IMG/VR virus record: IMGVR_UViG_3300005511_000880
Coordinates: 1 to 37,905 of that record
Length of the DNA: 37,905 nucleotides
Source of the DNA: a virus
Direction: 5' to 3' (one strand)
Positions within the stretch are counted from its first letter, which is position 1, and every line of letters begins with the position of its first letter. The position numbers were made by a program, and so were the translations under genes. The notes under the pieces are model-generated. The model was not told the origin of the DNA. It did no database searches and saw only the letters and a program-made list of their open reading frames with translations. Positions 22,748 through 29,823 of the stretch are shown here, one piece after another.

Positions 22748-23410
22748 ATGCCCCCGGCCCGAGTAACTAAAGCGTTCGTTGCAACTCAGGTAGCGAGCTT
22801 CCAGGCAAATCTTTCTCGAGCTCGTGACCTGTATAAAAAAATCGTCATTCATGGTTATACAGGGACGTCAGCGGCTACGTCGTCGCGATTGACTAACCCC
22901 GATACGCGCGATGCTGCTCAATTCATCTTCTTCGAGGTCGCGGCGAAATTTGAGGAATTTGCAAAGACGATGTTTCAAGTCGAAGTTCGCTCTCGGCTGA
23001 AAGCAACAGTCAAACAAAGCCACTATGTAATGGGTGACCCGGATCAAGGTCTCAATAACAAGCTTGGATGGGGCAGTCCTGAAAGACTCAAAGAACGCGG
23101 AGGGAATATTCTTGGGCCAACCTCTTTTTTCGCCAGCTTGCATCCTGCCCTCGGTGCTCAAACGTACAATCATCTAGTTGCAGCACACATGGTTCGCAAC
23201 CGAATTGCACATTCGGGTGGCCAAGCTCAGAAGAGGTTTGTAAAGCATTTGGCAACAGAGGGTATTCCAACTGCCGAGCGACAAGGCATGAGTGTTGGAC
23301 GATACATTCGAGATTACCCCGCTACCGCTTCAGCCACCAACAAGCACTTCTTCGTGTATTTGCAGGCATATGAGGATTTCGCAAACAGGGCGGCAACGGC
23401 TCTGCCGTAA
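22748..23410 (+). CDS. HEPN-like cargo protein, 220 aa
   Basis: 220-residue protein with an R-x4-H signature in AAHMVRNRIAHSGGQAQ (R150, H155). The adjacent N-terminal helices (RDAAQFIFFEVAAKFEEFAKTMFQVEVRSRL) resemble the RiboL-PSP-HEPN/MAE_28990-type group found in toxin and defence loci. A GAGGA ribosome site lies about eight bases before the ATG. The gene converges with S and is clearly more AT-rich than S. It is probably a lysogenic-conversion or anti-phage gene, possibly working with the membrane-anchored protein just upstream. RNase activity is an inference from the motif. Confidence 0.7.
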   Translation: MPPARVTKAFVATQVASFQANLSRARDLYKKIVIHGYTGTSAATSSRLTNPDTRDAAQFIFFEVAAKFEEFAKTMFQVEVRSRLKATVKQSHYVMGDPDQGLNNKLGWGSPERLKERGGNILGPTSFFASLHPALGAQTYNHLVAAHMVRNRIAHSGGQAQKRFVKHLATEGIPTAERQGMSVGRYIRDYPATASATNKHFFVYLQAYEDFANRAATALP

Positions 23411-23451
23411 TGTCCGCTTCCGGCTCGCAGCGGACGTCTGCGCCCCTGCCC

Positions 23452-23910
23452 CTAAGGGCTCAGATGAGAAATTAGGATGTCACGAACCATCGCTCGGTTG
23501 TCCGGCGCAAAACCAAGTAATGTTCGTCGCGGATACCTCACGGACGGCCCTAGAGGACTTGCACGATCTAGTTCTCCGTATTGATGCACCGCGGCGATTC
23601 TTCCGGTGCGTCCGGTCCATTCGACTGAGGCTTCTTCAGCCGTTGCTTTCGCTTTGAGGTACCTGGCGGTGCGAAGCTTGGTAAACATCGCATCGCGTTT
23701 GAGGCGCCCTCGCTTGCCGCGTAAATCTTTCGGCCGCTTTCGTGAGACGAACGGTTTGCCGTCCGGTTCATGTTGAGCCGCGATGCGCTGTTGCTGGCTG
23801 CGACGGAGCGCGACCGTGATCGCCTTCGCCACCTTGCGTCGGCCGGGTGGCGCTAGTTTCAGCAAAAGCGCTCCGGCCCAGTCCTCAAGCAGCGACAGAT
23901 CGTGGGTCAT
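23452..23910 (-). CDS. S: Tail completion protein gpS
   Basis: 152-residue tail completion protein (P2 gpS, about 150). Family features are LEDWAGALLLKLAPPGRRKVAKAI, then LRRSQQQRIAAQHEPDGKPFVSRKR and a closing RTLLGFAPDNRAMVRDILISHL. The ATG at 23910 overlaps the gpR 3' end by 4 bp. The longer frame to 24087 is rejected because it runs through gpR. Confidence 0.94.
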   Translation of the reverse strand: MTHDLSLLEDWAGALLLKLAPPGRRKVAKAITVALRRSQQQRIAAQHEPDGKPFVSRKRPKDLRGKRGRLKRDAMFTKLRTARYLKAKATAEEASVEWTGRTGRIAAVHQYGELDRASPLGPSVRYPRRTLLGFAPDNRAMVRDILISHLSP

Positions 23911-24389
23911 GGCGTCGCTGTGTCCCATTCGGCCACCAGCTCCCCGCGCAAGAACAGCCGCCAATGGCCGACCGGCAGCGATGCCTCGGGTAAGGGTTCG
24001 GCGACCGGCTCGATGTCGAGCCGTCCGTCGTCGGATCGCTTCACGACCACCGACTCCGATAGCTTGATCTTGATGCTCAGGTCGCACTTCGCGTGGTCCA
24101 GCAGGTCTGCCTCAAAGGTGATGCCATCCCGGCGCTGATCGACATTGTCGAGTAGCTCCGGCTGGTTCGCCGACAGCCAGGCCAGTAGGGCCACCCACAC
24201 GATCAACGGATCCGCAGCAAAGTCGGTCAGGATGATATTGAGCGTGTAGGCGCACTCAAAGGATAGACCCGGGACGTAGGTGGCGTGCAGCGAACCCTGG
24301 TCAATGAAGACCAGGAAGCGCTCCGGATCGCGAGCGAGGTCGGGCAAGGCTGCCACCAGCGCGGCGCGCAGGCTATCGGGCTTCTTCAC
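23907..24389 (-). CDS. R: Tail completion protein gpR
   Basis: 160-residue tail completion protein (P2 gpR, about 155). It opens MKKPDSLRAALVAALPDLARDPERFLVFIDQG and carries the FECAYTLNIILTDFAADPLIVWVALLAWL core typical of the family. It overlaps the i-spanin stop at its start and gpS at its end, so it is part of the continuous leftward lysis-to-tail transcript. Confidence 0.95.
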   Translation of the reverse strand: MKKPDSLRAALVAALPDLARDPERFLVFIDQGSLHATYVPGLSFECAYTLNIILTDFAADPLIVWVALLAWLSANQPELLDNVDQRRDGITFEADLLDHAKCDLSIKIKLSESVVVKRSDDGRLDIEPVAEPLPEASLPVGHWRLFLRGELVAEWDTATP

Positions 24390-24874
24390 GGCGGCGTCCC
24401 ACTGTTGGTACGCACCCAGTCCTGCAGCGCTGTCAGCTGTTCGGCGATGGCATGGCAGGTGGTGTAGTTGTCGACGACGGTGCCGGCGACAGCAGAGAGC
24501 GCAAGGCCGCTGGCTTGCGCATCAACAGGTCCGGTGGGATCGGGCATTGCGGACTGCGCGGCGGCGTCATGAAGGCGCACGAAGCCGACAGGCACGATGC
24601 AAGCAGCATCGGCAGACGCAGGAACATAGACAGGTACCTTCTGAAGGATGGTTTGGCCCGTTGCGTGCACGATCTGCACGCGATCGACGTACTGGGTCAC
24701 GATGCGCTCGCTGCCGGTCTTGGCGGCTAGCTCGCCGGCCAGGTCGCGCGCATGGGTTTCCGCAGCGACGGCGCGGCTATCCGCGTCCTCGATTCGGCGG
24801 GACGTCACCGTGTGGTAGAGCCATAGCGCACCGAGCAGCGCGATGGCGAGCAGCCCTTGGCGCAGGTGGTTCAT
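24386..24874 (-). CDS. lysB: LysB-like inner-membrane spanin (Rz-like)
   Basis: 162-residue i-spanin that fuses inner and outer membranes in the last step of lysis. An N-terminal signal anchor (LLAIALLGALWLYHTV, residues 8-23) is followed by a long charged helix and the segment ERIVTQYVDRVQIVHATGQTILQKVPVYVP, characteristic of P2-group LysB/Rz-like proteins. The ATG at 24874 overlaps the endolysin stop as ATGA, so the longer frame to 25147 is rejected. A second spanin gene is embedded in another frame. Confidence 0.88.
   Translation of the reverse strand: MNHLRQGLLAIALLGALWLYHTVTSRRIEDADSRAVAAETHARDLAGELAAKTGSERIVTQYVDRVQIVHATGQTILQKVPVYVPASADAACIVPVGFVRLHDAAAQSAMPDPTGPVDAQASGLALSAVAGTVVDNYTTCHAIAEQLTALQDWVRTNSGTPP
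24433..24627 (-). CDS. lysC: LysC-like outer-membrane spanin lipoprotein, embedded in lysB
   Basis: 64-residue frame lying wholly inside lysB in a different frame. It starts MFLRLPMLLASC, a short lipoprotein signal with lipobox LASC and Cys12 as the lipidated residue. The mature part is proline-rich (TPPRSPQCPIPPDLL and TPPAMPSPNS), as in Rz1/LysC proteins. Embedded Rz1-type genes are the usual arrangement for two-component spanins. Confidence 0.82.
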   Translation of the reverse strand: MFLRLPMLLASCLSASCAFMTPPRSPQCPIPPDLLMRKPAALRSLLSPAPSSTTTPPAMPSPNS

Positions 24875-25674
24875 GCCGCCACCGCCGTGTGGCGGGCATA
24901 GGCCCGTGCAAGCTTGGCGTCGTATAGGTTGTCGGCGTAGGTCGGTCCGTTGTACCGACGAGCAAAGGCCACCCATTTGCGGCCACGCAGTGCTTTGTGC
25001 AGCTCCGCATCCGCCTGTACGAAACGCACGAACGCACGCAGGTGCTCCGCTTCGCCCATGGCAAACGCCGCCGCCATCGATGAGGCGCCGGCATAGCCCA
25101 GCGCGTGGGCGTGGTAGCCCATGATCTGAAAGCGTCCCCAGCTGCAAGCTTCCATGGCCGGTTCGTGGGCAAGCGCCGTGGCCTGAGCAAGTCGCATGTA
25201 CTCGGCGGCCCCGCCAAGGTATCCCCCGCGCTGTTGGCTGAGGATGGCCGTGGGCGCATTCAGCGCGGTGGGGTCCATGCGGGCGGCGACCAGGCGCTGC
25301 CAGAACACATGCCTCTCGAACAGGATCACGACACGGCCATCCGCCAGAAAACCACCCTGCGGACTTTCCACCTCGATCACCGCCTGCAGCGCCGCGACCT
25401 CGACTCCGAGCTGGTCAGCAGCGGAAGCGATGTCAGCCTGGGACAACGCGCGAGGATCGGAGCGGCCGGCGAGCGCCCGCTGCGTGCGAGGTCCGGCGAT
25501 GCCGTCGACGACGAGGCCGGCACTGCGCTGGAACTGGCGCACTGCGGCTTCCGTGGTCGGATCGTAGAAGCCGGTGCGTGCGACCGGGACGCCGGTGGCG
25601 GTGAGGCGCGTCTGCAGGACGGTGACGTCCGCTCCGTGATCGCCGGCGCGGAGCGTGCGTAGTTCAACGGTCAT
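24871..25674 (-). CDS. Endolysin: peptidoglycan-binding domain plus N-acetylmuramidase
   Basis: 267-residue phage lysozyme. An N-terminal peptidoglycan-binding domain (about 8-70; ADVTVLQTRLTATG, EAAVRQFQRSAGLVVDGIAGPRTQRAL) precedes a DUF3380-type N-acetylmuramidase domain (about 80-262). In that domain E102 or E100 of AVIEVES is the probable catalytic acid, and CSWGRFQIMGYHAHALGY is a family hallmark. No signal peptide is visible, so export depends on the holin. It differs from the P2 gpK type of lysozyme. It overlaps the second holin at its start and lysB at its stop. Confidence 0.93.
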   Translation of the reverse strand: MTVELRTLRAGDHGADVTVLQTRLTATGVPVARTGFYDPTTEAAVRQFQRSAGLVVDGIAGPRTQRALAGRSDPRALSQADIASAADQLGVEVAALQAVIEVESPQGGFLADGRVVILFERHVFWQRLVAARMDPTALNAPTAILSQQRGGYLGGAAEYMRLAQATALAHEPAMEACSWGRFQIMGYHAHALGYAGASSMAAAFAMGEAEHLRAFVRFVQADAELHKALRGRKWVAFARRYNGPTYADNLYDAKLARAYARHTAVAA

Positions 25675-25948
25675 AACGAGTCCGAAGGAGGTGGGCGATG
25701 TTGCCGCGGGCGCGCAGGCTCAGCAGGCACAGCACGAGGGCGATGCCCGCATCACCCAGGTGAATCGCCGGGGCCGGATACAGCCCGAGTCCGAGCTCGA
25801 GTGCGGTGGTGCCGGTGGACACGATGAGGATCCATGCGGCGGCGCTGATCGCGGGCCGGTAGCGCGACCCGTCGCGTCGATAGAGCAGCAAGCGCAGGCA
25901 GGTGGTGGTGTTCGCCACCATCATCACGAGAGCCAGTAGCGCCGCCAT
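25664..25948 (-). CDS. Putative 3-TM holin
   Basis: 94-residue membrane protein with hydrophobic segments at about 1-16 (MAALLALVMMVANTTT), 34-52 (ISAAAWILIVSTGTTALEL) and 62-76 (LGDAGIALVLCLLSL). The RYRPAISAAAWILIV segment resembles the putative 3TM holin family (Phage_holin_3_7-like). The start overlaps the upstream holin-like gene as ATGA. It lies directly before the endolysin, so it is likely a holin or pinholin. Which of the two small membrane proteins is holin and which is antiholin cannot be decided. Confidence 0.75.
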   Translation of the reverse strand: MAALLALVMMVANTTTCLRLLLYRRDGSRYRPAISAAAWILIVSTGTTALELGLGLYPAPAIHLGDAGIALVLCLLSLRARGNIAHLLRTRYDR

Positions 25949-26304
25949 CAGGAGTCCCTTCGCCGAAAGACTCGGGTCAGATCGATCGATCCGACCCGAT
26001 CCAGTAGTTGCACCGTAACGGCGACGATCAGCGCTGCGGCAAGAAAGGCAGCGACGCCGGTCTGCTGCAGATCGCAGCGCTTGGCCACCTCGGGCGCGGC
26101 CAAATAGCCGGCGATCCAACTGATCGCTAGGTACATCAGGCGCTTGGGAATCCCCAGATCGCGCGCATGCAGGGCCATCAGCGCGGCGCCGGCAAAGGCG
26201 CCGACGATGGCATTGCCATCCATGCCGGGCAGTAGGCTCGCCACACTGACCCCCGCTGCGGCGAAACCGGCGAGCGTGGTACTGGTGGTAGTCGGTTCGG
26301 CCAT
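25948..26304 (-). CDS. Putative holin/phage membrane protein
   Basis: 118-residue protein with several hydrophobic helices, near residues 11-26, 32-46, 57-70 and 84-101, and a basic C terminus (FRRRDS). It starts MAEPTTTSTTLAGFAAAG and occupies the position of P2 gene Y (holin), between X and the second holin. The ATG at 26304 is chosen over the longer frame because that frame runs through X. Its stop overlaps the next start as ATGA. Confidence 0.75.
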   Translation of the reverse strand: MAEPTTTSTTLAGFAAAGVSVASLLPGMDGNAIVGAFAGAALMALHARDLGIPKRLMYLAISWIAGYLAAPEVAKRCDLQQTGVAAFLAAALIVAVTVQLLDRVGSIDLTRVFRRRDS

Positions 26305-26321
26305 CAGGATTCCTTGGGGTG

Positions 26322-26531
26322 TCAGGTCCAGAGCTGCACGACGCCGGTTTCCACCGGCACGCGCATCACGGCGTCGTGCAACGTCACGGCGTAGCCCGTC
26401 GGCAAAAAGGGGCCGACGCCCGCCAGTCCGGGATTCGCAACCAGGGCCGCTTCGGTCACCCCGGCGGTGCGCCCCAGGGCGCGCAGGCACAGGGCATCCA
26501 GGGTTTCGCCTTGCAGGGCCCGGACAATCAC
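26322..26531 (-). CDS. X: Tail protein gpX (LysM-like)
   Basis: 69-residue LysM-like tail protein X. The GTG at 26531 overlaps the L stop as GTGA and gives VIVRALQGETLDALCLRALG, followed by NPGLAGVGPFLPTGYAVTLHD, the typical GpX sequence. Length equals P2 gpX (67) within two residues. It is probably part of the tail tip and peptidoglycan contact. The longer open frame upstream is only antiparallel overlap with L. Confidence 0.92.
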   Translation of the reverse strand: MIVRALQGETLDALCLRALGRTAGVTEAALVANPGLAGVGPFLPTGYAVTLHDAVMRVPVETGVVQLWT

Positions 26532-26992
26532 AGCAACTCGACCGTGGCACGCGGACGGCCGAGCAGGTCGCGGATCGCATACCGAGCGAGGCGGCGGTAG
26601 TCGTCCGCCGTGGACTCCACGATGTCGGCGCGCCGCTGCCCGGCGCCGGTGGTGTCGATATCCCGGTAACGCTCGGCCAGTTCCGCCTGGGCGGTCGCGT
26701 ACACCGCGCGGCGGTACAACAGCACCAGGCGGGATTCGCCAGCGATCACCTTGCTCGGCACCTCGTTGAGGGAGGCGCGACCGAAGGCTTGTTGCTGGTG
26801 CTGCCAGGCATCGAGTTCGTCCTCGACCGAGGCGATTGCGAGGCTCAAGCATTCGACCAGGCGCTCGGTGGTGACGGTACCGTCGATGCGCATCACCGCG
26901 CGCGCATCGGTCGGATTGATGGCCGGAAACCAATCGCCGGAGGTGATGGGGGCGGGCGCGGGCGCAGGCGCCGCGGCAACAAAAGCGTTCAT
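26528..26992 (-). CDS. L: Head completion/stabilisation protein gpL
   Basis: 154-residue capsid completion protein (P2 gpL, about 169). Family features include SGDWFPAINPTDARAVMRIDGTVTTERLVECLSLAI and AQAELAERYRDIDTTGAGQRRADIVESTADDYRRLARYAIRDLLGRPRATVELL. It is followed by X with overlap and preceded by M after a 100-bp gap in which I see no gene. Confidence 0.94.
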   Translation of the reverse strand: MNAFVAAAPAPAPAPITSGDWFPAINPTDARAVMRIDGTVTTERLVECLSLAIASVEDELDAWQHQQQAFGRASLNEVPSKVIAGESRLVLLYRRAVYATAQAELAERYRDIDTTGAGQRRADIVESTADDYRRLARYAIRDLLGRPRATVELL

Positions 26993-27092
26993 GGGCTCTC
27001 GTCAATCAAAGGTGCGGCGGTGGTCGATGGGTCAACGGGCGGGAGAGAGTCGGCCGGTGCCCACCGAGCCGCCGCGGCGCTCGGGGGCGAGC

Positions 27093-27749
27093 TCAGGTCG
27101 CGGGAGCCAGCTGCTTGGTCAGCTTGGCGATGTCGGCTTTTAGGCCGAGCCGCGGATTCAGTTGCAGCGCACGCTGCAGATGGTCGAGGGCTTGGGATGG
27201 GCTGACCGTGCGCAGCGCTAGGCCGATCGCTCGATGCAACTTGGCGCGCACTTCGTCGGGCATGTCACGCCCTTCCGTGAGCGCACCGACGCGCAACAGA
27301 TCGTCGACGGTGACCTGGCCGCCGTCCGGGAGCCCCGCACGTTCGGCCACTTCTTCCACCACCAGCGTGGGCAGATCGCGCTGATAGTGCTCGGGCAGGC
27401 GCAGATCGTGCTTCAGGAGGTGCTCGGCCATATCCAGCGCGTGGCCGATGTCGCCGGTGTCGATGCTCCACACCATCACGGTGGCGAAGACGTCGTCCTG
27501 TACCGGCTGGTCGGCCTCCAGTACACCGCGGATCCACGCACTGTACTCAGGCAGGCGCTGTCGCTTGACGGTGATCTTCTGCTCGATCGATTTGATGTCC
27601 TTCAGGACGCGCTTGTCTTCGGTCAGCTTGGCGAGCATGAGCTCGTAGGCCGAACCGCCGGCCAGGGACGGTTCGCCGTTCTCGGCGGCACGGGCCGAGG
27701 CCCGTGCCGCAAGGATCCGCTGGCGATGCAATTGAGCGGGGGACGGCAT
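27093..27749 (-). CDS. M: Terminase small subunit gpM
   Basis: 218-residue small terminase (P2 gpM, about 247), which recognises cos DNA. It opens MPSPAQLHRQRILAARAS and contains AYELMLAKLTEDKRVLKDIKSIEQKITVKRQRLPEYSAWIRGVLE, the usual core. The segment DDVFATVMVWSIDTGDIGHALDMAEHLLKHDLRLPE is also conserved in the family. It follows the capsid gene N by three bases. The large subunit P is on the opposite strand beyond O, as in P2. Confidence 0.94.
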   Translation of the reverse strand: MPSPAQLHRQRILAARASARAAENGEPSLAGGSAYELMLAKLTEDKRVLKDIKSIEQKITVKRQRLPEYSAWIRGVLEADQPVQDDVFATVMVWSIDTGDIGHALDMAEHLLKHDLRLPEHYQRDLPTLVVEEVAERAGLPDGGQVTVDDLLRVGALTEGRDMPDEVRAKLHRAIGLALRTVSPSQALDHLQRALQLNPRLGLKADIAKLTKQLAPAT

Positions 27750-27752
27750 GGC

Positions 27753-28775
27753 TTAGGCCGCGCCGCCCGCGCCGGCCAGCGCGATGTTCTCGATCAGGCA
27801 GCCGTGGCCGTAGTCCTCCACGACATAAGCATCGTTGGAGCTTTCGTAGTTCGTGACGCGCTTCCACTCCGGCTCTTCCTTGATGTAACGGCGACGCCCA
27901 CCCTCCTGCCAGTAGATCGACAAGTTGTCATAGCTGGTGACCAGGATCGCGTTGCTCGGGAAGAACGGCACACCGGCTGCGGCCTGGTTGCCGACCCGGC
28001 GCTGCGCCAAGATCAGGTCGGTGGCGAGCACTTCGGTCGCCGGCTGGTCGCGGTTGACCAGCGGGAAGTACTTGTCGTGCAGCAGATCGCGACCGATCAG
28101 CACGACCAGATCCGAGGCATCGCGGTACCACGGATCGATTAGGCTGGCGACAGCGTCGTAGACCAGCGCGTCGAGGTTGGCGTAGTCGCCGTCCTTGCCG
28201 ATCTGGATTTTGCCGGCGACTTTGCCGCTCGCCATCACACGATCCGGCGCCTGCGTGCGGTATTGCTGCAGCCAGCCGACATTGACATCCTGCAGCATCG
28301 GGTTCGTCGCGCGGTCGGTTTGCTTGGCGACATTGGTGCCGTTGAAGCCGATGGTCATGCGGTCCAGTGCCTGACGCTTAAGGATGGCGTCGCGTACGCG
28401 GGTCTGGAAATCGGGGAACTTCGCCCACGAATCGAGCTTGGCGTAGCCGAGGAAGGTGTCGTATTCGGTGTCGGCACAGCTATAGCGCTGGTCATCCAGG
28501 CCGCTGAGGTCGCGCGGCTGACGGGCGCCCTTGGTGACATCGGTGCGACCGGCGATCGGACCGGAGATCGACAGACCCAGCTTCTCGCCGACCAGCTCGG
28601 TCACCGGAGCGATATTGATCTTCGACAGGAACGCGCTGGATTCCTGCATCTTGGTTTCCAGGCGCTGCTGGACGCTGGGCTCCACGCTGAAATGCACGGC
28701 GGTGCTGTCCACCCCGTTGAGGGCGGCGATTTGCTGGGTGTACTGGTTGAAGACGAGGCGGGTGTCGTTACGCAT
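27753..28775 (-). CDS. N: Major capsid protein gpN
   Basis: 340-residue major capsid precursor (P2 gpN, about 357). It opens MRNDTRLVFNQYTQQIAALNGVDS. Conserved pieces include SGPIAGRTDV, WAKFPDFQTRVRDAILKRQALDRMTIGFNGT, LLHDKYFPLVN and the C-terminal YVVEDYGHGCLIENIA. In P2 the N terminus is removed by the gpO protease, and a similar site would lie within the first 40 residues here. It has a GGAG ribosome site and lies 55 bp after O. Confidence 0.96.
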   Translation of the reverse strand: MRNDTRLVFNQYTQQIAALNGVDSTAVHFSVEPSVQQRLETKMQESSAFLSKINIAPVTELVGEKLGLSISGPIAGRTDVTKGARQPRDLSGLDDQRYSCADTEYDTFLGYAKLDSWAKFPDFQTRVRDAILKRQALDRMTIGFNGTNVAKQTDRATNPMLQDVNVGWLQQYRTQAPDRVMASGKVAGKIQIGKDGDYANLDALVYDAVASLIDPWYRDASDLVVLIGRDLLHDKYFPLVNRDQPATEVLATDLILAQRRVGNQAAAGVPFFPSNAILVTSYDNLSIYWQEGGRRRYIKEEPEWKRVTNYESSNDAYVVEDYGHGCLIENIALAGAGGAA

Positions 28776-28824
28776 AGGTCAAGCTCCGGAGACGGGCGCG
28801 AAGGGGAGGCGAGCGAAAAGGTCG

Positions 28825-28843
28825 GACCGACTAGCAGTCGGTC
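28825..28843 (-). other. Hairpin over the O stop codon
   Basis: GACCGAC-TAGCA-GTCGGTC forms a 7-bp stem with a 5-base loop that includes part of the gpO stop codon, 50 bp before the capsid start. There is no T tract. It may help separate translation or mRNA stability of scaffold and capsid, which are needed in different amounts. That role is speculative. Confidence 0.35.
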
Positions 28844-29676
28844 TGTGCGGCACCGTTGCCGCCGGTCGCCGCGGGACGCCGGGGCGTAGCCTCGGTCTGA
28901 CCCAGCTGGGTGCGCAGCGTCGAGAACTCGGTCTGCGCGGTCTTGGCGTTGCGCTCCACGGTGGCCAAGCGTTCCTTCAGGGCGGAGAGCTCAGTCACCA
29001 GCACCGTGTCGCGCTCGGCGAAGGACTCGACCACCGCGGTCAGGCCATCCATCGCCGCGGCGACATCCGCCAGCTGCGCATCACTGGATCTGGCTCTAGT
29101 GGTGAGCTTGGCCAGGCGCTCCTTGATCTGAGCGAACAGCGCCAACGCCGGCGCCGGCTCGTCCTCGAATTCGATCTCGACGGCCTCGGTGGCGGCGGTG
29201 AACAGGTTGTCCGGCGATTGCTTGCGGGCAGTGAACGGGCTGATCGCTGGGTTGCCGGCCGCGAACTGCATCATGTCGGTGCCCAGACTCGCCGGGCTGT
29301 CAGTGATGCCGAGACCCACCAGGTAGGCGCGGCCCGTGTCGGCAAACTTCGGATTGACCTCAATGCTGGGGTAGATCTTCTGCTTGGCTTTCGCCATCGC
29401 GACGAGTTCGGGCGTCGGCTCGATCTGCGCGAACAAGGCCAGCTTGCCCTTGAGATCGCCCGTCGTGATCTCTTCGGCCTTTACCGCGGTGACATCGCCG
29501 TAGGCCTTGAACGGACCCTCGGGGAGCATGCCACGCAGGTGCTCCAGGAAGATACGAGCACCGTAGGTGTTGGGGCTGTAGTTTGCCGCGATGTCCAGAA
29601 TCCAGCTGCGCTCCATCGTGCGGCCATCGGTGGTCGCGCCTTCGACGGCGACGCGAAAAAACTTGCTCTTGGCCAT
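28831..29676 (-). CDS. O: Capsid scaffold and maturation protease gpO
   Basis: 281-residue scaffold/serine protease (P2 gpO, 284). It opens MAKSKFFRVAVEGATTDGR. D17, H46 (LEHLRG) and S104 (IYPSIEV) have the spacing of the catalytic triad known in P2 gpO (D19, H48, S107). The protease half ends near residue 140, and the C-terminal part (200-260) is coiled-coil scaffold. The ATG at 29676 is chosen over the longer frame to 29778, which would cross the late-promoter region. First gene of the O-N-M-L-X-lysis-R-S operon. Confidence 0.95.
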   Translation of the reverse strand: MAKSKFFRVAVEGATTDGRTMERSWILDIAANYSPNTYGARIFLEHLRGMLPEGPFKAYGDVTAVKAEEITTGDLKGKLALFAQIEPTPELVAMAKAKQKIYPSIEVNPKFADTGRAYLVGLGITDSPASLGTDMMQFAAGNPAISPFTARKQSPDNLFTAATEAVEIEFEDEPAPALALFAQIKERLAKLTTRARSSDAQLADVAAAMDGLTAVVESFAERDTVLVTELSALKERLATVERNAKTAQTEFSTLRTQLGQTEATPRRPAATGGNGAAQTDC

Positions 29677-29756
29677 GGGGAAACCTCGGTGACGTGGACG
29701 CCGTAAAAGGCGTGTCCATCGTCGGCACGTGCGCACACAGCGGCAACTCGAGGCGG

Positions 29757-29778
29757 GTGTAGGAGTGGACTCATCCAC
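29757..29778 (-). promoter_or_regulatory. Probable Ogr-dependent late promoter element upstream of O
   Basis: GTGTA-N12-TCCAC with AGTGGAC in the spacer, in the divergent region between O and P. It shares GGGTGTAGGAGTG with the element before J. The centre is about 92 bp from the O start, which leaves a leader of about 36 bases if the -55 rule holds. The promoter for the P-Q operon on the other strand was not identified. The same dyad lies only about 56 bp from the P start, so it may not serve both. Confidence 0.65.
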
Positions 29779-29823
29779 CCGCGCGAACCCTGCAAACGCG
29801 AAGCGCTCGGCGACGATGCCGCC

